Below are positions 16,210-24,625 of a stretch of DNA of 64,000 nt, one piece after another. Position 1 is the first letter of the stretch; each line of letters opens with the position of its first letter. The position numbers and the translations under genes were made by a program. The stretch is taken from positions 746,356 to 810,355 of the forward strand of contig NZ_LMDV01000009.1 in NCBI RefSeq assembly GCF_001425175.1. Reading direction: 5' to 3'. The notes under the pieces were generated by a model. That model made no database searches, was not told where the DNA came from, and saw only the letters and a list, made by a program, of their open reading frames with translations. The stretch is from Nocardioides sp. Root1257 (GTDB lineage: Bacteria > Actinomycetota > Actinomycetes > Propionibacteriales > Nocardioidaceae).

Positions 16210-16222
16210 CGCTGCTCTACTG
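16196..16222 (+). repeat. 13-bp tandem duplication across the E2 stop codon
   Basis: CGCTGCTCTACTG occurs at 16196-16208 and again at 16210-16222, one base apart. The first copy encodes the end of E2; the second forms the leader of the DUF2804 gene. Confidence 0.75.
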
Positions 16223-16228
16223 GCGCCC

Positions 16229-17179
16229 GTGCCCGAGCGCGAGATCACCGGTCCCGTCGACCTCTGCCTGCCGGACGGCCGGCTGAACCCGGACGCCGTC
16301 GGGTGGTCGCGGCGACCGCTCCACCGGTCGAACCTGCGTGGCTGGGGCCGGGTGAAGCGGTGGGAGTACTGGGGCGTGGTGACCCCACGCTTCTGCGTCG
16401 GGCTGGTCGTGTCGTCGCTCGACTACGCCGGCGTGTGCTCGCTGTGGGTGCTCGACCGGCAGACCGGTGACGTCTGGGAGGCCGAGGCCGTGCCGCTCCT
16501 CGGACGCGGCGTCACCCTGCCCGTGTCGTACGGCGGGGTGGCGAGCGTGACCGCGAAGGGCCTGGCCATCGAGATGTCCGACAGCCGTCTGCGGGCCAGC
16601 GCGCCCGGGGTCGAGGTCGACCTGGCCATCGGGTCGGGTGGCGAGTGCCTGGGCGTGGTCGTGCCGTGGGGTGCGCGGCGCTTCCAGCACACCGTGAAGG
16701 ACGTGTCGCGCCCGGTGACCGGGCGGCTGGTCCTGGACGACGTGCCCTACGACGTCGCCGAGGGCTGGGCGGTGCTGGACCACGGTCGCGGCAAGTGGCC
16801 CTACTCGATCACGTGGAACTGGGCGGCGGGCTCGGGCGAGGGCCGCGGGATCACGCTCGGCGGGAAGTGGACCGACGGGACCGGCATCACCGAGAACGGG
16901 CTCTTCGTGGACGGCCGGCTGCACAAGATCGGCGACGAGCTGAGCTGGGACTACGACCGGGCCGACTGGCAGCGGCCCTGGCGGATCCACGGGTCGCGGG
17001 TGGACGCGACGTTCACACCGTGGCGCGAGAAGGTCTCGCGCACCGACCTCGTCGTGCTCGCCGGCGAGACCCACCAGTGCTTCGGGGACTGGAGCGGCTG
17101 GGCGCTTGCCGACGACGGTGAGCGGGTGCCGCTGGACGGCCTCGTCGGCTGGGCCGAGGAGGCCCGCAACCGCTGGTGA
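16229..17179 (+). CDS. DUF2804 domain-containing protein
   Basis: A 316-residue protein of the DUF2804 family, a predicted beta-rich fold (lipocalin/AttH-like) without known activity. Typical blocks are NLRGWGRVKRWEYWGVVTPR (about 35-54), WAVLDHGRGKWPYSITWNWA (about 178-197) and GGKWTDGTGITENGLFVDG. There is no signal peptide. The start is the GTG at 16229; a TCTACT hexamer lies 7 nt upstream within a 13-bp tandem duplication that also covers the end of the E2 gene, so it may have its own leaderless promoter. It ends 9 bp before a convergent patatin gene. Confidence 0.8.
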   Translation: MPEREITGPVDLCLPDGRLNPDAVGWSRRPLHRSNLRGWGRVKRWEYWGVVTPRFCVGLVVSSLDYAGVCSLWVLDRQTGDVWEAEAVPLLGRGVTLPVSYGGVASVTAKGLAIEMSDSRLRASAPGVEVDLAIGSGGECLGVVVPWGARRFQHTVKDVSRPVTGRLVLDDVPYDVAEGWAVLDHGRGKWPYSITWNWAAGSGEGRGITLGGKWTDGTGITENGLFVDGRLHKIGDELSWDYDRADWQRPWRIHGSRVDATFTPWREKVSRTDLVVLAGETHQCFGDWSGWALADDGERVPLDGLVGWAEEARNRW

Positions 17180-17188
17180 ACTGACCGG

Positions 17189-18058
17189 TCAGTGGCCCGA
17201 GGCGTCGAGCGCCTCGGCGGTGAGCCGCTGGCCGAGCTCGATCATCTCGTTGGCGCGGTGGAAGTCCAGCGAGCGGGCCGCCGACACCGGCACCGTGACC
17301 AGGACGTCGGGCGGCAGCCCGGCCATCCGGTAGCGGGAGACCAGCCCCTGCATCGCGTCCATCGACAGCCCCACCACGTCGGAGATGCGCAGGTCCTCGA
17401 GCGGGTCGGGGGCCTCCTTCTCGCGGCCGACCGTCCGTCGGACGCGCTCCACGAGCTCCTCGCGCCACGTGGGTTCCGCCGGCTCGCGCGCGGGGGTGCT
17501 CTGCTCGCGGGCGTCGCGCTCGCCCTGCAGGGAGATCGCGACGGTGAGGTCGGCCGCCGAGGCCGCGGTCGGCTCGATCGGGATCGGGTTCATGAGGCCG
17601 CCGTCGGCGAGGAGGCGGCCGTTCATGACGACGGGCGTGATGACGCCGGGGATCGCGATCGAGGCGCGCACGGCCGACACGAGCGGGCCGCGCTGGAACC
17701 AGACCTCGCGGCGCGCCCGCAGGTCGGTGGCGACGGCGGTGAACGGGATCGGCAGCTCCTCGATGAGCCGCTCGCCCGCGATGCGCTCGACCTCCGCGAA
17801 GATCCGGCCGGCGCCGATCGCGCCGCCCGCCGACCACTTCGGGTCGAGCAGCCGGACGACGCCGCTGGAGGTGAGGGTGCGGGCCCAGGCGGTGTACTCG
17901 TCCAGCCCGCCCGCGACGTACAGGCCGCCCACCAGGGCGCCCATCGACGAGCCCGCGACGGCGACCACCTCGTGGCCGCGCGACTCGATCTCGGCGATCG
18001 CGCCGATGTGGGCGTAGCCCCGCGCGCCGCCGGAGCCGAGGACGAGGGCGACGCGCAT
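17189..18058 (-). CDS. Patatin-like phospholipase / serine esterase family
   Basis: A 289-residue protein of the RssA-type patatin family. The oxyanion Gly-rich motif is LGSGGARGYAHIGA (about residues 7-20), the nucleophile elbow GSSMG has the catalytic Ser at about 38, and the catalytic Asp motif is DGGLMNPIP (about 152-160). These complete the Ser-Asp dyad, so it is probably an active cytosolic acyl hydrolase; substrate unknown. The C-terminal part ends with ISDVVGLSMDAMQGLVSRYR. A TAGGCT box lies 7 nt before the ATG, suggesting leaderless expression independent of the upstream SDR gene. Confidence 0.9.
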   Translation of the reverse strand: MRVALVLGSGGARGYAHIGAIAEIESRGHEVVAVAGSSMGALVGGLYVAGGLDEYTAWARTLTSSGVVRLLDPKWSAGGAIGAGRIFAEVERIAGERLIEELPIPFTAVATDLRARREVWFQRGPLVSAVRASIAIPGVITPVVMNGRLLADGGLMNPIPIEPTAASAADLTVAISLQGERDAREQSTPAREPAEPTWREELVERVRRTVGREKEAPDPLEDLRISDVVGLSMDAMQGLVSRYRMAGLPPDVLVTVPVSAARSLDFHRANEMIELGQRLTAEALDASGH

Positions 18059-18065
18059 GTCCTCG

Positions 18066-18071
18066 AGCCTA
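18066..18071 (-). promoter_or_regulatory. Leaderless-type -10 box (TAGGCT)
   Basis: On the minus strand TAGGCT is 7 nt before the ATG at 18058 of the patatin gene. Confidence 0.5.
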
Positions 18072-18076
18072 CGGGC

Positions 18077-18880
18077 CTACGGCTCGATGCCGGAGACCTC
18101 CCAGCCCTGCGGGGCGATCGGGTGCAGCATCGCATCGGTGCCACCGTCGACGAAGAGGCAGACGCCGACCATGCCCGTGGTCGTCAGCAGGAAGACGATG
18201 GCCGCGGCGACCTCCTCCGGGAGGTTGGTCCGCCCGATCGCGTTGGGGTAGGCGTCGATGGCGGAGCCGAGGAGCGGGTCGGCTCGCATCTCCTCGACCA
18301 TCGGGGTCTCGGTCGCGCCGGGGGCGACGGAGTTGAGCCGGATGCCCGCGCCGGCCCACTCCGGCTTCACGCCCTCGCGCCGCGCCCACCAGGCGAGCGC
18401 CGCCTTGCTGGACGGGTAGACCATCACCGCGTCGACCTTCGCGGCCTCGGCGCGCGCGAGCTCCTCGTCGTCGCGCAGGCAGGCCTGGGCGGTCGGCGCG
18501 TTCCAGCCCGGCATGCCGGTGATCGAGTTGGAGGCGAGGAGCACGACGCCGGCGCCGTCCGCGGCGGTGAGCTCCGCCTGGAGGCCGCGGACGAGGGCCA
18601 CCGCCCCGAAGAAGTTGATCGAGACGAGCAGCGCCGAGTCGGTGCCGGTGCGGCCGGCGATCCCCGCGGCCGGGACCAGGCCGTGGACGACGTCGGTGAG
18701 CGCCTGGACCCCGCTGATCGCGGCGTCGCGGCCGGCCGGCGTCGCCAGGTCGGCCGTCACGTCCACCCCGTCGGCCGCCGTCCGGTCGATGCCGATCACC
18801 CGATGACCCTGGCTCCGCAGGAGCGCGGCCGTCGCCGCCCCGATGCCCGACGCGGCCCCGCTCACGACGTACGTCCTCAT
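18077..18880 (-). CDS. SDR-family oxidoreductase (3-alpha-hydroxysteroid dehydrogenase-like)
   Basis: A 267-residue short-chain dehydrogenase with cofactor loop SGAASGIGAATAALL (about residues 7-21), an acidic ribose-binding segment VIGIDR that suggests NAD(H), a PAAGIAG block in place of NNAG, and the YPSSKAALAWWAR catalytic segment. The unusually long SITGMPGWNAPTAQACLRDD insertion before the catalytic Tyr is typical of 3-alpha-HSD/carbonyl-reductase-like bacterial SDRs. The substrate is not known. ATG at 18880 follows TACAGT by 6 nt. The 136-bp upstream gap is dominated by a nested palindrome. Confidence 0.85.
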   Translation of the reverse strand: MRTYVVSGAASGIGAATAALLRSQGHRVIGIDRTAADGVDVTADLATPAGRDAAISGVQALTDVVHGLVPAAGIAGRTGTDSALLVSINFFGAVALVRGLQAELTAADGAGVVLLASNSITGMPGWNAPTAQACLRDDEELARAEAAKVDAVMVYPSSKAALAWWARREGVKPEWAGAGIRLNSVAPGATETPMVEEMRADPLLGSAIDAYPNAIGRTNLPEEVAAAIVFLLTTTGMVGVCLFVDGGTDAMLHPIAPQGWEVSGIEP

Positions 18881-18886
18881 GGACGG

Positions 18887-18892
18887 ACTGTA
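18887..18892 (-). promoter_or_regulatory. Leaderless-type -10 box (TACAGT)
   Basis: On the minus strand TACAGT is 6 nt before the ATG at 18880 of the SDR gene. Confidence 0.45.
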
Positions 18893-18922
18893 ACGCGTTC
18901 TAGTTCGGCTGGTCGCTGTCGG

Positions 18923-19022
18923 CTGTAACGCCGGGTTAGTGCCTGTTCCCACGGTGTTGCAACCGCCTGGGAACAGCTGGTAACCCGGCGTTACAGTCGC
19001 TGTCGGTAACCCGGCGTTACAG
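18923..19022. repeat. Nested palindrome element with an extra half-copy (TGTAACGCCGGGTTA family)
   Basis: Arms at 18923-18951 and 18968-18996 pair at 25 of 29 positions: the outer 16 bp (CTGTAACGCCGGGTTA and its complement) and inner 9 bp (TGTTCCCA side) are perfect. The centre contains the palindrome GTTGCAAC. A further copy of the right arm, GGTAACCCGGCGTTACAG, follows at 19005-19022 and contains the stop codon of the AccDA-like gene. It probably terminates that transcript; it closely resembles the element at 35967-36042. Confidence 0.8.
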
Positions 19023-20507
19023 GTAGCGCCGCGCCCGGTCCGCCGGGGAACCCGGGCCGGAGTCCAGCAGGGCGGCGAGCTCGTGCTCGAGGACGGCGCC
19101 GACGCGCTGGCAGAAGGCCTCGGGCTCGTCGGCGGCGTCGGGGAGCTCGGCGACGATGCGGTCGACGATGCCGCGGTCGCGGAGGTCGAGGGCGCGGACC
19201 TTCTGGGCGCGGGCCATCTCCGGGGCGTGGTCGAGGTCGCGGTGCACGATCGCGCTGGCGCCCTCGGGCGGGAGCGGGGAGAGCCAGGCGTGCTGGGCGG
19301 CGATCACCCGGTCGGCGGGCAGGAACGCGAGTGCGCCACCGCCGTTGCCCTCGCCGAGCATCAGGCACAGCGTGGGCGCGGCGACGGTGACGAGCTCGTT
19401 GAGGCAGCGGGCGATCTCGCCGGCCATCCCGCCGTTCTCGGCCTCGGCCGACAGGGCCGCGCCGCGGGTGTCGATGACCGTGACGAGCGGCAGTCCGAGG
19501 TCGGCGGCCAGGCGCATGCCGCGCTGGGCCTCGCGCAGCGCCTCGGGACCCATCGGGTGCTCGGCGGTCTGGCCGCGGCGGTCCTGCCCGAGGAAGACGC
19601 ACGGAGCCTCGCCGAAGCTCACCAGGGCCAGCAGCAGCCCCGGGTCGCGCTCGCCCTGACCGGTGCCGTTGAGCGGGATCACGTCGCTGGCGGCGTACTT
19701 CAGCAGGCGTCGTACGCCGGGCCGGTCGGGACGCCGCGAGCGCAGCACCGCGTCCCAGGTCTCGACCTCGGGGAGCGGCGTCAGCGGCACCGGGTCGGGG
19801 ACCGGGCGGATGCCGTGCCGCGGCGCGAGCAGGATCGCCAGCGCCCGGTCGAGGATCCCGGCGACCTCCTCCGGCGGCAGGACCGCGTCGAGGATGCCGT
19901 GCGCGTAGAGGTTCTCGGCGGTCTGCACGCCCTCGGGGAACGGCTTGCCGTAGAGCGCCTCGTAGACCCGTGGACCGAGGAAGCCGATCAGGGCGCCGCT
20001 CTCGCCGACCGTCATGTGGCCCAGGGATCCCCAGGACGCCATCACCCCGCCGGTGGTGGGGTGCCGCAGGTAGACGAGGTAGGGCAGCGCCGCCGCCTTG
20101 TGCGCCGCGACGGCGGCCGTGATCCGCACCATCTGCACGAACGCCGGCGTCCCCTCGTGCATCCGGGTGCCGCCGCTGATCGGAGCGGCCAGCAGCGGCA
20201 GGCCCTCGCGGGTGGCGCGCTCGATCGCGGCGACCAGGCGGTCGGCGGAGGCGCGCCCGATCGAGCCGGCCAGGAAGCGGAACTCGCCCATCACGACCGC
20301 GACCCGGCGCCCGTGCATGAGGCCCTCGCCGGTCAGCACCGACTCGTCGACGCCGCTCTTCTCGCGCGCCGCGGCCAGCTCGGCGGCGTACGCCTCCGAG
20401 ATCTCGCCGTACGACGGCGCGACGTCCCAGGACGTCCAGGAGCCCTCGTCGAGGACCAGGTCGATCAGCTCGGCGGCCGAGAGTCGGGCGGGCGTCGGGG
20501 CGTTCAT
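19017..20507 (-). CDS. Fused acyl-CoA carboxylase carboxyltransferase (AccD-AccA type)
   Basis: A 496-residue crotonase-fold carboxyltransferase. Residues about 1-255 resemble the beta (AccD) half, with VVMGEFRFLAGSIGRASADR and the block PLLAAPISGGTRMHEGTPAF; residues about 285-496 resemble the alpha (AccA) half, with VTVIDTRGAALSAEAENGGM and LGEGNGGGALAFLPADRVIA. It transfers carboxyl from carboxybiotin to acetyl-CoA or another acyl-CoA. The Cys4 zinc finger at the start of E. coli AccD is absent. No biotin carboxylase or carrier gene is adjacent, so its partner lies elsewhere. A TAGCCT box is 6 nt before the ATG. Confidence 0.85.
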   Translation of the reverse strand: MNAPTPARLSAAELIDLVLDEGSWTSWDVAPSYGEISEAYAAELAAAREKSGVDESVLTGEGLMHGRRVAVVMGEFRFLAGSIGRASADRLVAAIERATREGLPLLAAPISGGTRMHEGTPAFVQMVRITAAVAAHKAAALPYLVYLRHPTTGGVMASWGSLGHMTVGESGALIGFLGPRVYEALYGKPFPEGVQTAENLYAHGILDAVLPPEEVAGILDRALAILLAPRHGIRPVPDPVPLTPLPEVETWDAVLRSRRPDRPGVRRLLKYAASDVIPLNGTGQGERDPGLLLALVSFGEAPCVFLGQDRRGQTAEHPMGPEALREAQRGMRLAADLGLPLVTVIDTRGAALSAEAENGGMAGEIARCLNELVTVAAPTLCLMLGEGNGGGALAFLPADRVIAAQHAWLSPLPPEGASAIVHRDLDHAPEMARAQKVRALDLRDRGIVDRIVAELPDAADEPEAFCQRVGAVLEHELAALLDSGPGSPADRARRYL

Positions 20508-20513
20508 CAGCGC

Positions 20514-20519
20514 AGGCTA
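20514..20519 (-). promoter_or_regulatory. Leaderless-type -10 box (TAGCCT)
   Basis: On the minus strand TAGCCT is 6 nt before the ATG at 20507 of the carboxyltransferase gene. Confidence 0.5.
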
Positions 20520-20555
20520 CGGGAATACGGCGTGGCCCGGCGGGGCTGGTCCACC

Positions 20556-21116
20556 ATGGCCGAGCCGACGATCCTGCCGCTGCTCCGCGAGCGCCGCAGC
20601 GTGCGGGAGTACGACGACACCCACGAGCTCGGGACCGCCGACCTCGCCAGCCTGCTGGAGGCCGCGCGCTGGGCGCCGTCGGCCGGCAACTCCCAGCCGT
20701 GGGCGTTCCTGGTCGGCCGGCGCGGGGACGCCGCGCACCGGACCTTCGTGGAGCTGCTGGCGCCGAGCGTCCGGCGGTGGGCCCCCGCCGCCTCCGCGCT
20801 CGTGTTCGCGGTCCACCAGACCGCGTCCGGTCCCGAGGAGGACGCGCCGCTCTACTCCGACTACGCCGCCTACGACCTCGGCCAGGCGGTCGCGCAGCTG
20901 TGCGTGCAGGCGGGCGCGCTCGGCCTGTCCTGCCACCAGTTCGCGGCCTTCGACCACGACGGGCTGGCGGCGGCCGCGGCCGTCCCGAGCCACTGGTCGG
21001 TCACCACCGGCGTCGCCGTCGGCCTCGGGATCGTCAGCGAGGTCGCCCCGCGCACCCGGCGGCCGCTGGCGGAGGTCGCGTACGGCGCCCGCTTCGGCGA
21101 GCCCGTGCTCGGCTAG
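20556..21116 (+). CDS. Nitroreductase-family flavoprotein
   Basis: A 186-residue FMN-dependent oxidoreductase. The start shows the family signature LLRERRSVREYDDTHELG and the FMN-binding block ARWAPSAGNSQPWAFLVGRR (about residues 36-55); the centre has YDLGQAVAQLCVQAGALGLSC, and the end RRPLAEVAYGARFGEP. It probably forms a dimer and uses NAD(P)H; natural substrate unknown. It is divergent from the carboxyltransferase gene (48-bp gap) and overlaps the convergent epimerase gene by 4 bp at the stop codons. Confidence 0.88.
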   Translation: MAEPTILPLLRERRSVREYDDTHELGTADLASLLEAARWAPSAGNSQPWAFLVGRRGDAAHRTFVELLAPSVRRWAPAASALVFAVHQTASGPEEDAPLYSDYAAYDLGQAVAQLCVQAGALGLSCHQFAAFDHDGLAAAAAVPSHWSVTTGVAVGLGIVSEVAPRTRRPLAEVAYGARFGEPVLG

Positions 21117-22093
21117 CGCGCCCGCCAGGCGGCGAGCACCTCGGCCTCGCGCTCGCGGCCGATGCCGGTGACCGTCGCGTCCGGGGTCTCCCGCAGCCAG
21201 GCCAGGGTGTCGCGGGCGGTGTCGGCGACCGGTCGGGTCACCAGGCCCGCGTCGTACGACGGGGTCGCGTCGTGCGCGGTCATCCCGTCGTACTCCGGGC
21301 GGGGGAGCCACAGCGGGACCGAGTCCGGGCCGGCCCACGGCTCGACGCCCTGCTCGGCCAGGAACTCCTGCGGGACCCAGGTGAGCTCGACGTCGGCGTC
21401 GCAACCGGCGGCCACCCCCGCGAGGACCTCGCCCATCGTCGTCGCCCACCCCACGCCGTCGAAGTCGCCGCCGAGGCGCGACTCCGCCGCCCCGACGACC
21501 CAGGTCGCCAGGTCGCGGACGTCGATGACCTGGGTGCTGTCGTCGGGACGTCCCGGCGCGAGCACCGTGCCGCCGTCGGCCATCCGCGCGGGCCAGTAGG
21601 TGAACCGTCCGCTCGGGTCTCCCGGCCCGACGATCAGGCCCGGCCGGATCACGGTCGCCGACGCGGCGGCACCGCGGACGATCTCCTCGCAGGCGACCTT
21701 CATCGGGCCGTAGGCCTCCATGTCGACGGCCAGGTCGACGTCCTCGTGGAGCGGCTCCCTCATCGGCAGCGTGCCGGGCCGCCCGCCGGGGGTCGACTCG
21801 TCGGAGTAGACGTTGACCGTGGACACGAAGACCCAGTGCGCACGGGGGAAGGCCGCCACCGCTGACCGCACGCGCGAAGGGTGTCGGGCGACGTCGACGA
21901 CCGCGTCGTACGCCGTCGCGACGAGCTCGGCGGGCACCGGGTCGTCCCGGTCCCAGACGACCGACCGGGCGCCGTCGGGTACGGAGCCCGAGGTGCCGCG
22001 GTTGGCGCAGGTGACGTCGTGCCCGCGGCGTACGGCGTCGGCCGCGACCGCGCGGGAGAGGAAGACCGAACCGCCGAGCACCAGGAGCTTCAC
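21113..22093 (-). CDS. NAD-dependent epimerase/dehydratase family protein
   Basis: A 326-residue extended-SDR protein. It opens with a Rossmann strand and variant Gly loop (KLLVLGGSVFLSRAVA), then VFVSTVNVYSDE carrying the Ser-Thr of the active-site region, YGPMKVACEE supplying the YxxxK pair and VIRPGLIVGPGDPSGRFTYW. The atypical GGSVFLS loop is shared with RNA-binding/UDP-sugar epimerase-like CSP41 relatives. The substrate is unknown. I chose GTG at 22093 because the Rossmann strand begins right after it; in-frame codons up to 22129 add only a non-conserved lead. It is divergent from the LLM oxidoreductase gene. Confidence 0.82.
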   Translation of the reverse strand: MKLLVLGGSVFLSRAVAADAVRRGHDVTCANRGTSGSVPDGARSVVWDRDDPVPAELVATAYDAVVDVARHPSRVRSAVAAFPRAHWVFVSTVNVYSDESTPGGRPGTLPMREPLHEDVDLAVDMEAYGPMKVACEEIVRGAAASATVIRPGLIVGPGDPSGRFTYWPARMADGGTVLAPGRPDDSTQVIDVRDLATWVVGAAESRLGGDFDGVGWATTMGEVLAGVAAGCDADVELTWVPQEFLAEQGVEPWAGPDSVPLWLPRPEYDGMTAHDATPSYDAGLVTRPVADTARDTLAWLRETPDATVTGIGREREAEVLAAWRAR

Positions 22094-22181
22094 GTCGTCC
22101 ACCGTCGCGGGAATGAAGCACGCGCACAAGCGATTCAGCCAACGGCAGATGGCGCAGGGTCAGACCTGGGAGGAGACACGG

Positions 22182-23195
22182 ATGCTGACGAGGCTGGGCT
22201 TCCTGACGATCGGGCTCTTCGACCCGGACGACCCGCGCGCCGGCCACGAGTCGACGCTGCGCATCATCGAGCTCGGCGAGCAGCTGGGCTTCGACGGCGC
22301 CTGGCTGCGGCACCGCCACCTCCAGTTCGGCATCTCCTCGCCGGTCGCGGTGCTCGCCGCGGCCTCGCAGCGCACCAGTCGGATCGAGCTCGGCACGGCG
22401 GTCACGCCGCTCGGCTGGGAGAACCCGCTCCGGCTGGCCGAGGACTGGGCGACCGTCGACGTGCTCTCCGGCGGGCGGCTCAACCCGGGACTCAGCGTCG
22501 GCCCGCCGATGCGGTACGACGAGGTGCGGGACGCGCTCTACCCGGACACCGGCGACGTCGAGGAGTTCGGCTACGAGCGGGTCGACCGGCTGCTCCGCCT
22601 GGTGCGGGGCGAGCCGGCCAGCCCGTTCCGGGGCCGCGAGGGCATCGAGGACTTCTCCGACCGGGTCGAGCCGCACTCACCCGGCCTCGCGTCGCGGATC
22701 TGGTACGGCGCCGCCAGCCTCGGCTCGGCGCGCTGGGCCGGGGAGCGCGGGCTCAACCTGCTGACCAGCAGCGTCGTCAAGGCCGAGGGCGGTGCCGAGA
22801 GGGGGGAGGACTTCGAGCAGGTCCAGCTCTCCCAGGTCCGGGCGTTCCGGGCCGCGCACCCGCTGGGGGACCGGGCGCGGGTCTCCCAGGGACTGGTCGT
22901 CATCCCGACCGACGGGGCGAGCGCCGACCAGCGCGCCCGCTACACGGCGTACGCCGAGGCGCGGCTGCCGCGCACCCGCGAGCCGCAGGGTCCGGGCCGG
23001 ATGATGTTCGCCCCCGACCTGGTCGGCCCGGCGGACGAGATCGCCGAGCGGCTGGAGTCCCACGCGGCGTTCCGCGAGGTCGACGAGGTGGCGTTCGCCC
23101 TCCCGTTCACCTTCGAGGAGGACGACTACGTGCAGATCCTGACCGCGATGGCGACCCGTCTCGGGCCCGCTCTCGGCTGGCGACCCGCTGACTAG
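22182..23195 (+). CDS. LLM-class flavin-dependent oxidoreductase
   Basis: A 337-residue bacterial-luciferase-like TIM-barrel protein: RLGFLTIGLFD at the start, LGFDGAWLRHRH (about 36-47), RIELGTAVTPLGWENPLRLAEDWATVDVLS in the core, and DLVGPADEIAERL near the C-terminus. It would use FMNH2 or reduced F420; neither the cofactor nor the substrate can be told. GGGAGGAG lies about 6 nt before the ATG. It overlaps the convergent M1 peptidase gene by 4 bp at the stop codons. It is separate from the three LLM genes at the right end of the window. Confidence 0.85.
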   Translation: MLTRLGFLTIGLFDPDDPRAGHESTLRIIELGEQLGFDGAWLRHRHLQFGISSPVAVLAAASQRTSRIELGTAVTPLGWENPLRLAEDWATVDVLSGGRLNPGLSVGPPMRYDEVRDALYPDTGDVEEFGYERVDRLLRLVRGEPASPFRGREGIEDFSDRVEPHSPGLASRIWYGAASLGSARWAGERGLNLLTSSVVKAEGGAERGEDFEQVQLSQVRAFRAAHPLGDRARVSQGLVVIPTDGASADQRARYTAYAEARLPRTREPQGPGRMMFAPDLVGPADEIAERLESHAAFREVDEVAFALPFTFEEDDYVQILTAMATRLGPALGWRPAD

Positions 23196-24625
23196 CTCCG
23201 CGGCGGCGACGTCTCGCCCAGCAGCCAGTCGTGGAAGAACCCGGAGAGGTCCTGGCCGGTCTGGTCGGACCACCACGAGGTGATGTCGTCGTAGTCGGCG
23301 TTGCCGTAGGCGTGCGCTGCCGGCCAGGCGCGGACGAGCCGCCAGAACTCCTTGTCGCCGAGACGCTTGCGCAGCTCGTCCCACATCAGGGCCGGTCCGT
23401 AGTAGATGTTGCTGGCGCCGAAGGCCTCGGGGTCGTAGTCCGCCGGCGGCCCGTACTGCTCGCGCAGCTCGGGCTCCGCGGTCGCCCAGGTGTCCATCAC
23501 CGACTCGATCGACGTGCCCTGGTCCTGCGCCATCCAGGCGCCCTGGAGGAACATCGCCATGCCCTCGTTCATCCACACGTCGCGCCAGTCGACGGGCGTG
23601 ACCTGGTCGCCGTACCACTGGTGCGCCATCTCGTGGACGAGCACCTCGGGCGACGTGGCGTAGCCGGTGTCGCCGAGGGTGATCAGGGTCTGGGTCTCCA
23701 TGCCGCTCTCGGAGTCGACGATGAGGAAGCCGAGGCTGTCGAACGGGAACGGCCCGAGCCGGTCCTCCAGCCAGGCCAGCCCGGCCGGCGCCCGGCGCAG
23801 CTTGTCGACGAGGGCGGGACGGCCGCGCGGCGTCCAGTACGCCATCGGCACGCCCGACGCCGAGCGGTCCCCCGTCACGGTCAGGTCGCCGATCGCCACC
23901 GTGACGAGGTACGACGACGCCGGTTCGTCCAGCCGCCAGCGCGTCATCTCCCGGCCGCCGATCGTGCGCCGGGCCACGAGCTCGCCGTTGGCGACGCCGA
24001 CCATCGGCTTCGGCGCCCGCACGGTGATGTCGTAGAGGGCCTTGTCGGACGGCTGGTCGTTGACGGCGTACCAGCTGTAGGCGCCGTACGGCTCCTGCAT
24101 CGTCCAGACGTCACCGTTCGGCATCGTCGTCCAGCCGGTGGTGTTGAAGTCGCTGCGCTTGGTGGGCGCCGGCACCGGCTGCGGGGTGCCGTGGTAGTCG
24201 AGGACGAGCCGGTAGCGCTGGTCCGCCCGTACGTCGTGGGAGACGACCAGGTCCTTGCCGTCGTGCTCGAAGTCGGCGTCCTCCCCGTCGACGGTGACCG
24301 CGTCGACGGTCAGGTCGCCCGCGAGGTCGAGCTGCAGGTGGTCGGCGTCCTCGGTGGCCCGCAGCCGGAGCTCCTCGTGGCCGGTCAGGACCCGGGAGTC
24401 CGGCGCCCAGGTGAGGGACAGGTCGTAGTGCAGCGCGTCCACACCGGGGTCGCCGACGTCGGGGTAGACCCGGTCCTCGACGGGCGTGCTGACCCCGGCC
24501 GGCGCGCCCGACGACGCCGACGGGCTCGGCGCCGGGCTGGGGGAGCCCTCGGGCTGGTCGGCGTCGGACGTGCAGGCACCGAGCAGCAGCGCGCTCGCGA
24601 CGACAGCGGCGAGCGCGCCCCTCAC
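23192..24625 (-). CDS. M1-family zinc metallopeptidase, lipoprotein
   Basis: A 477-residue membrane-anchored aminopeptidase-like protein. The signal peptide ends in lipobox LLGAC (Cys18), followed by a Ser/Pro-rich linker. Residues about 55-250 form the N-terminal beta domain; the gluzincin site is HEMAHQWYGD (H331, E332, H335) with the third ligand Glu354 in WMNEG, 18 residues on. The substrate-anchor motif usually written GxMEN is SGMET here (E310 kept, Asn replaced by Thr). It lacks the C-terminal HEAT-like domain of aminopeptidase N. The ECF sigma gene upstream overlaps it by 4 bp, so they are co-translated; this pairing may mean the peptidase is part of an envelope response. Confidence 0.9.
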   Translation of the reverse strand: MRGALAAVVASALLLGACTSDADQPEGSPSPAPSPSASSGAPAGVSTPVEDRVYPDVGDPGVDALHYDLSLTWAPDSRVLTGHEELRLRATEDADHLQLDLAGDLTVDAVTVDGEDADFEHDGKDLVVSHDVRADQRYRLVLDYHGTPQPVPAPTKRSDFNTTGWTTMPNGDVWTMQEPYGAYSWYAVNDQPSDKALYDITVRAPKPMVGVANGELVARRTIGGREMTRWRLDEPASSYLVTVAIGDLTVTGDRSASGVPMAYWTPRGRPALVDKLRRAPAGLAWLEDRLGPFPFDSLGFLIVDSESGMETQTLITLGDTGYATSPEVLVHEMAHQWYGDQVTPVDWRDVWMNEGMAMFLQGAWMAQDQGTSIESVMDTWATAEPELREQYGPPADYDPEAFGASNIYYGPALMWDELRKRLGDKEFWRLVRAWPAAHAYGNADYDDITSWWSDQTGQDLSGFFHDWLLGETSPPRS

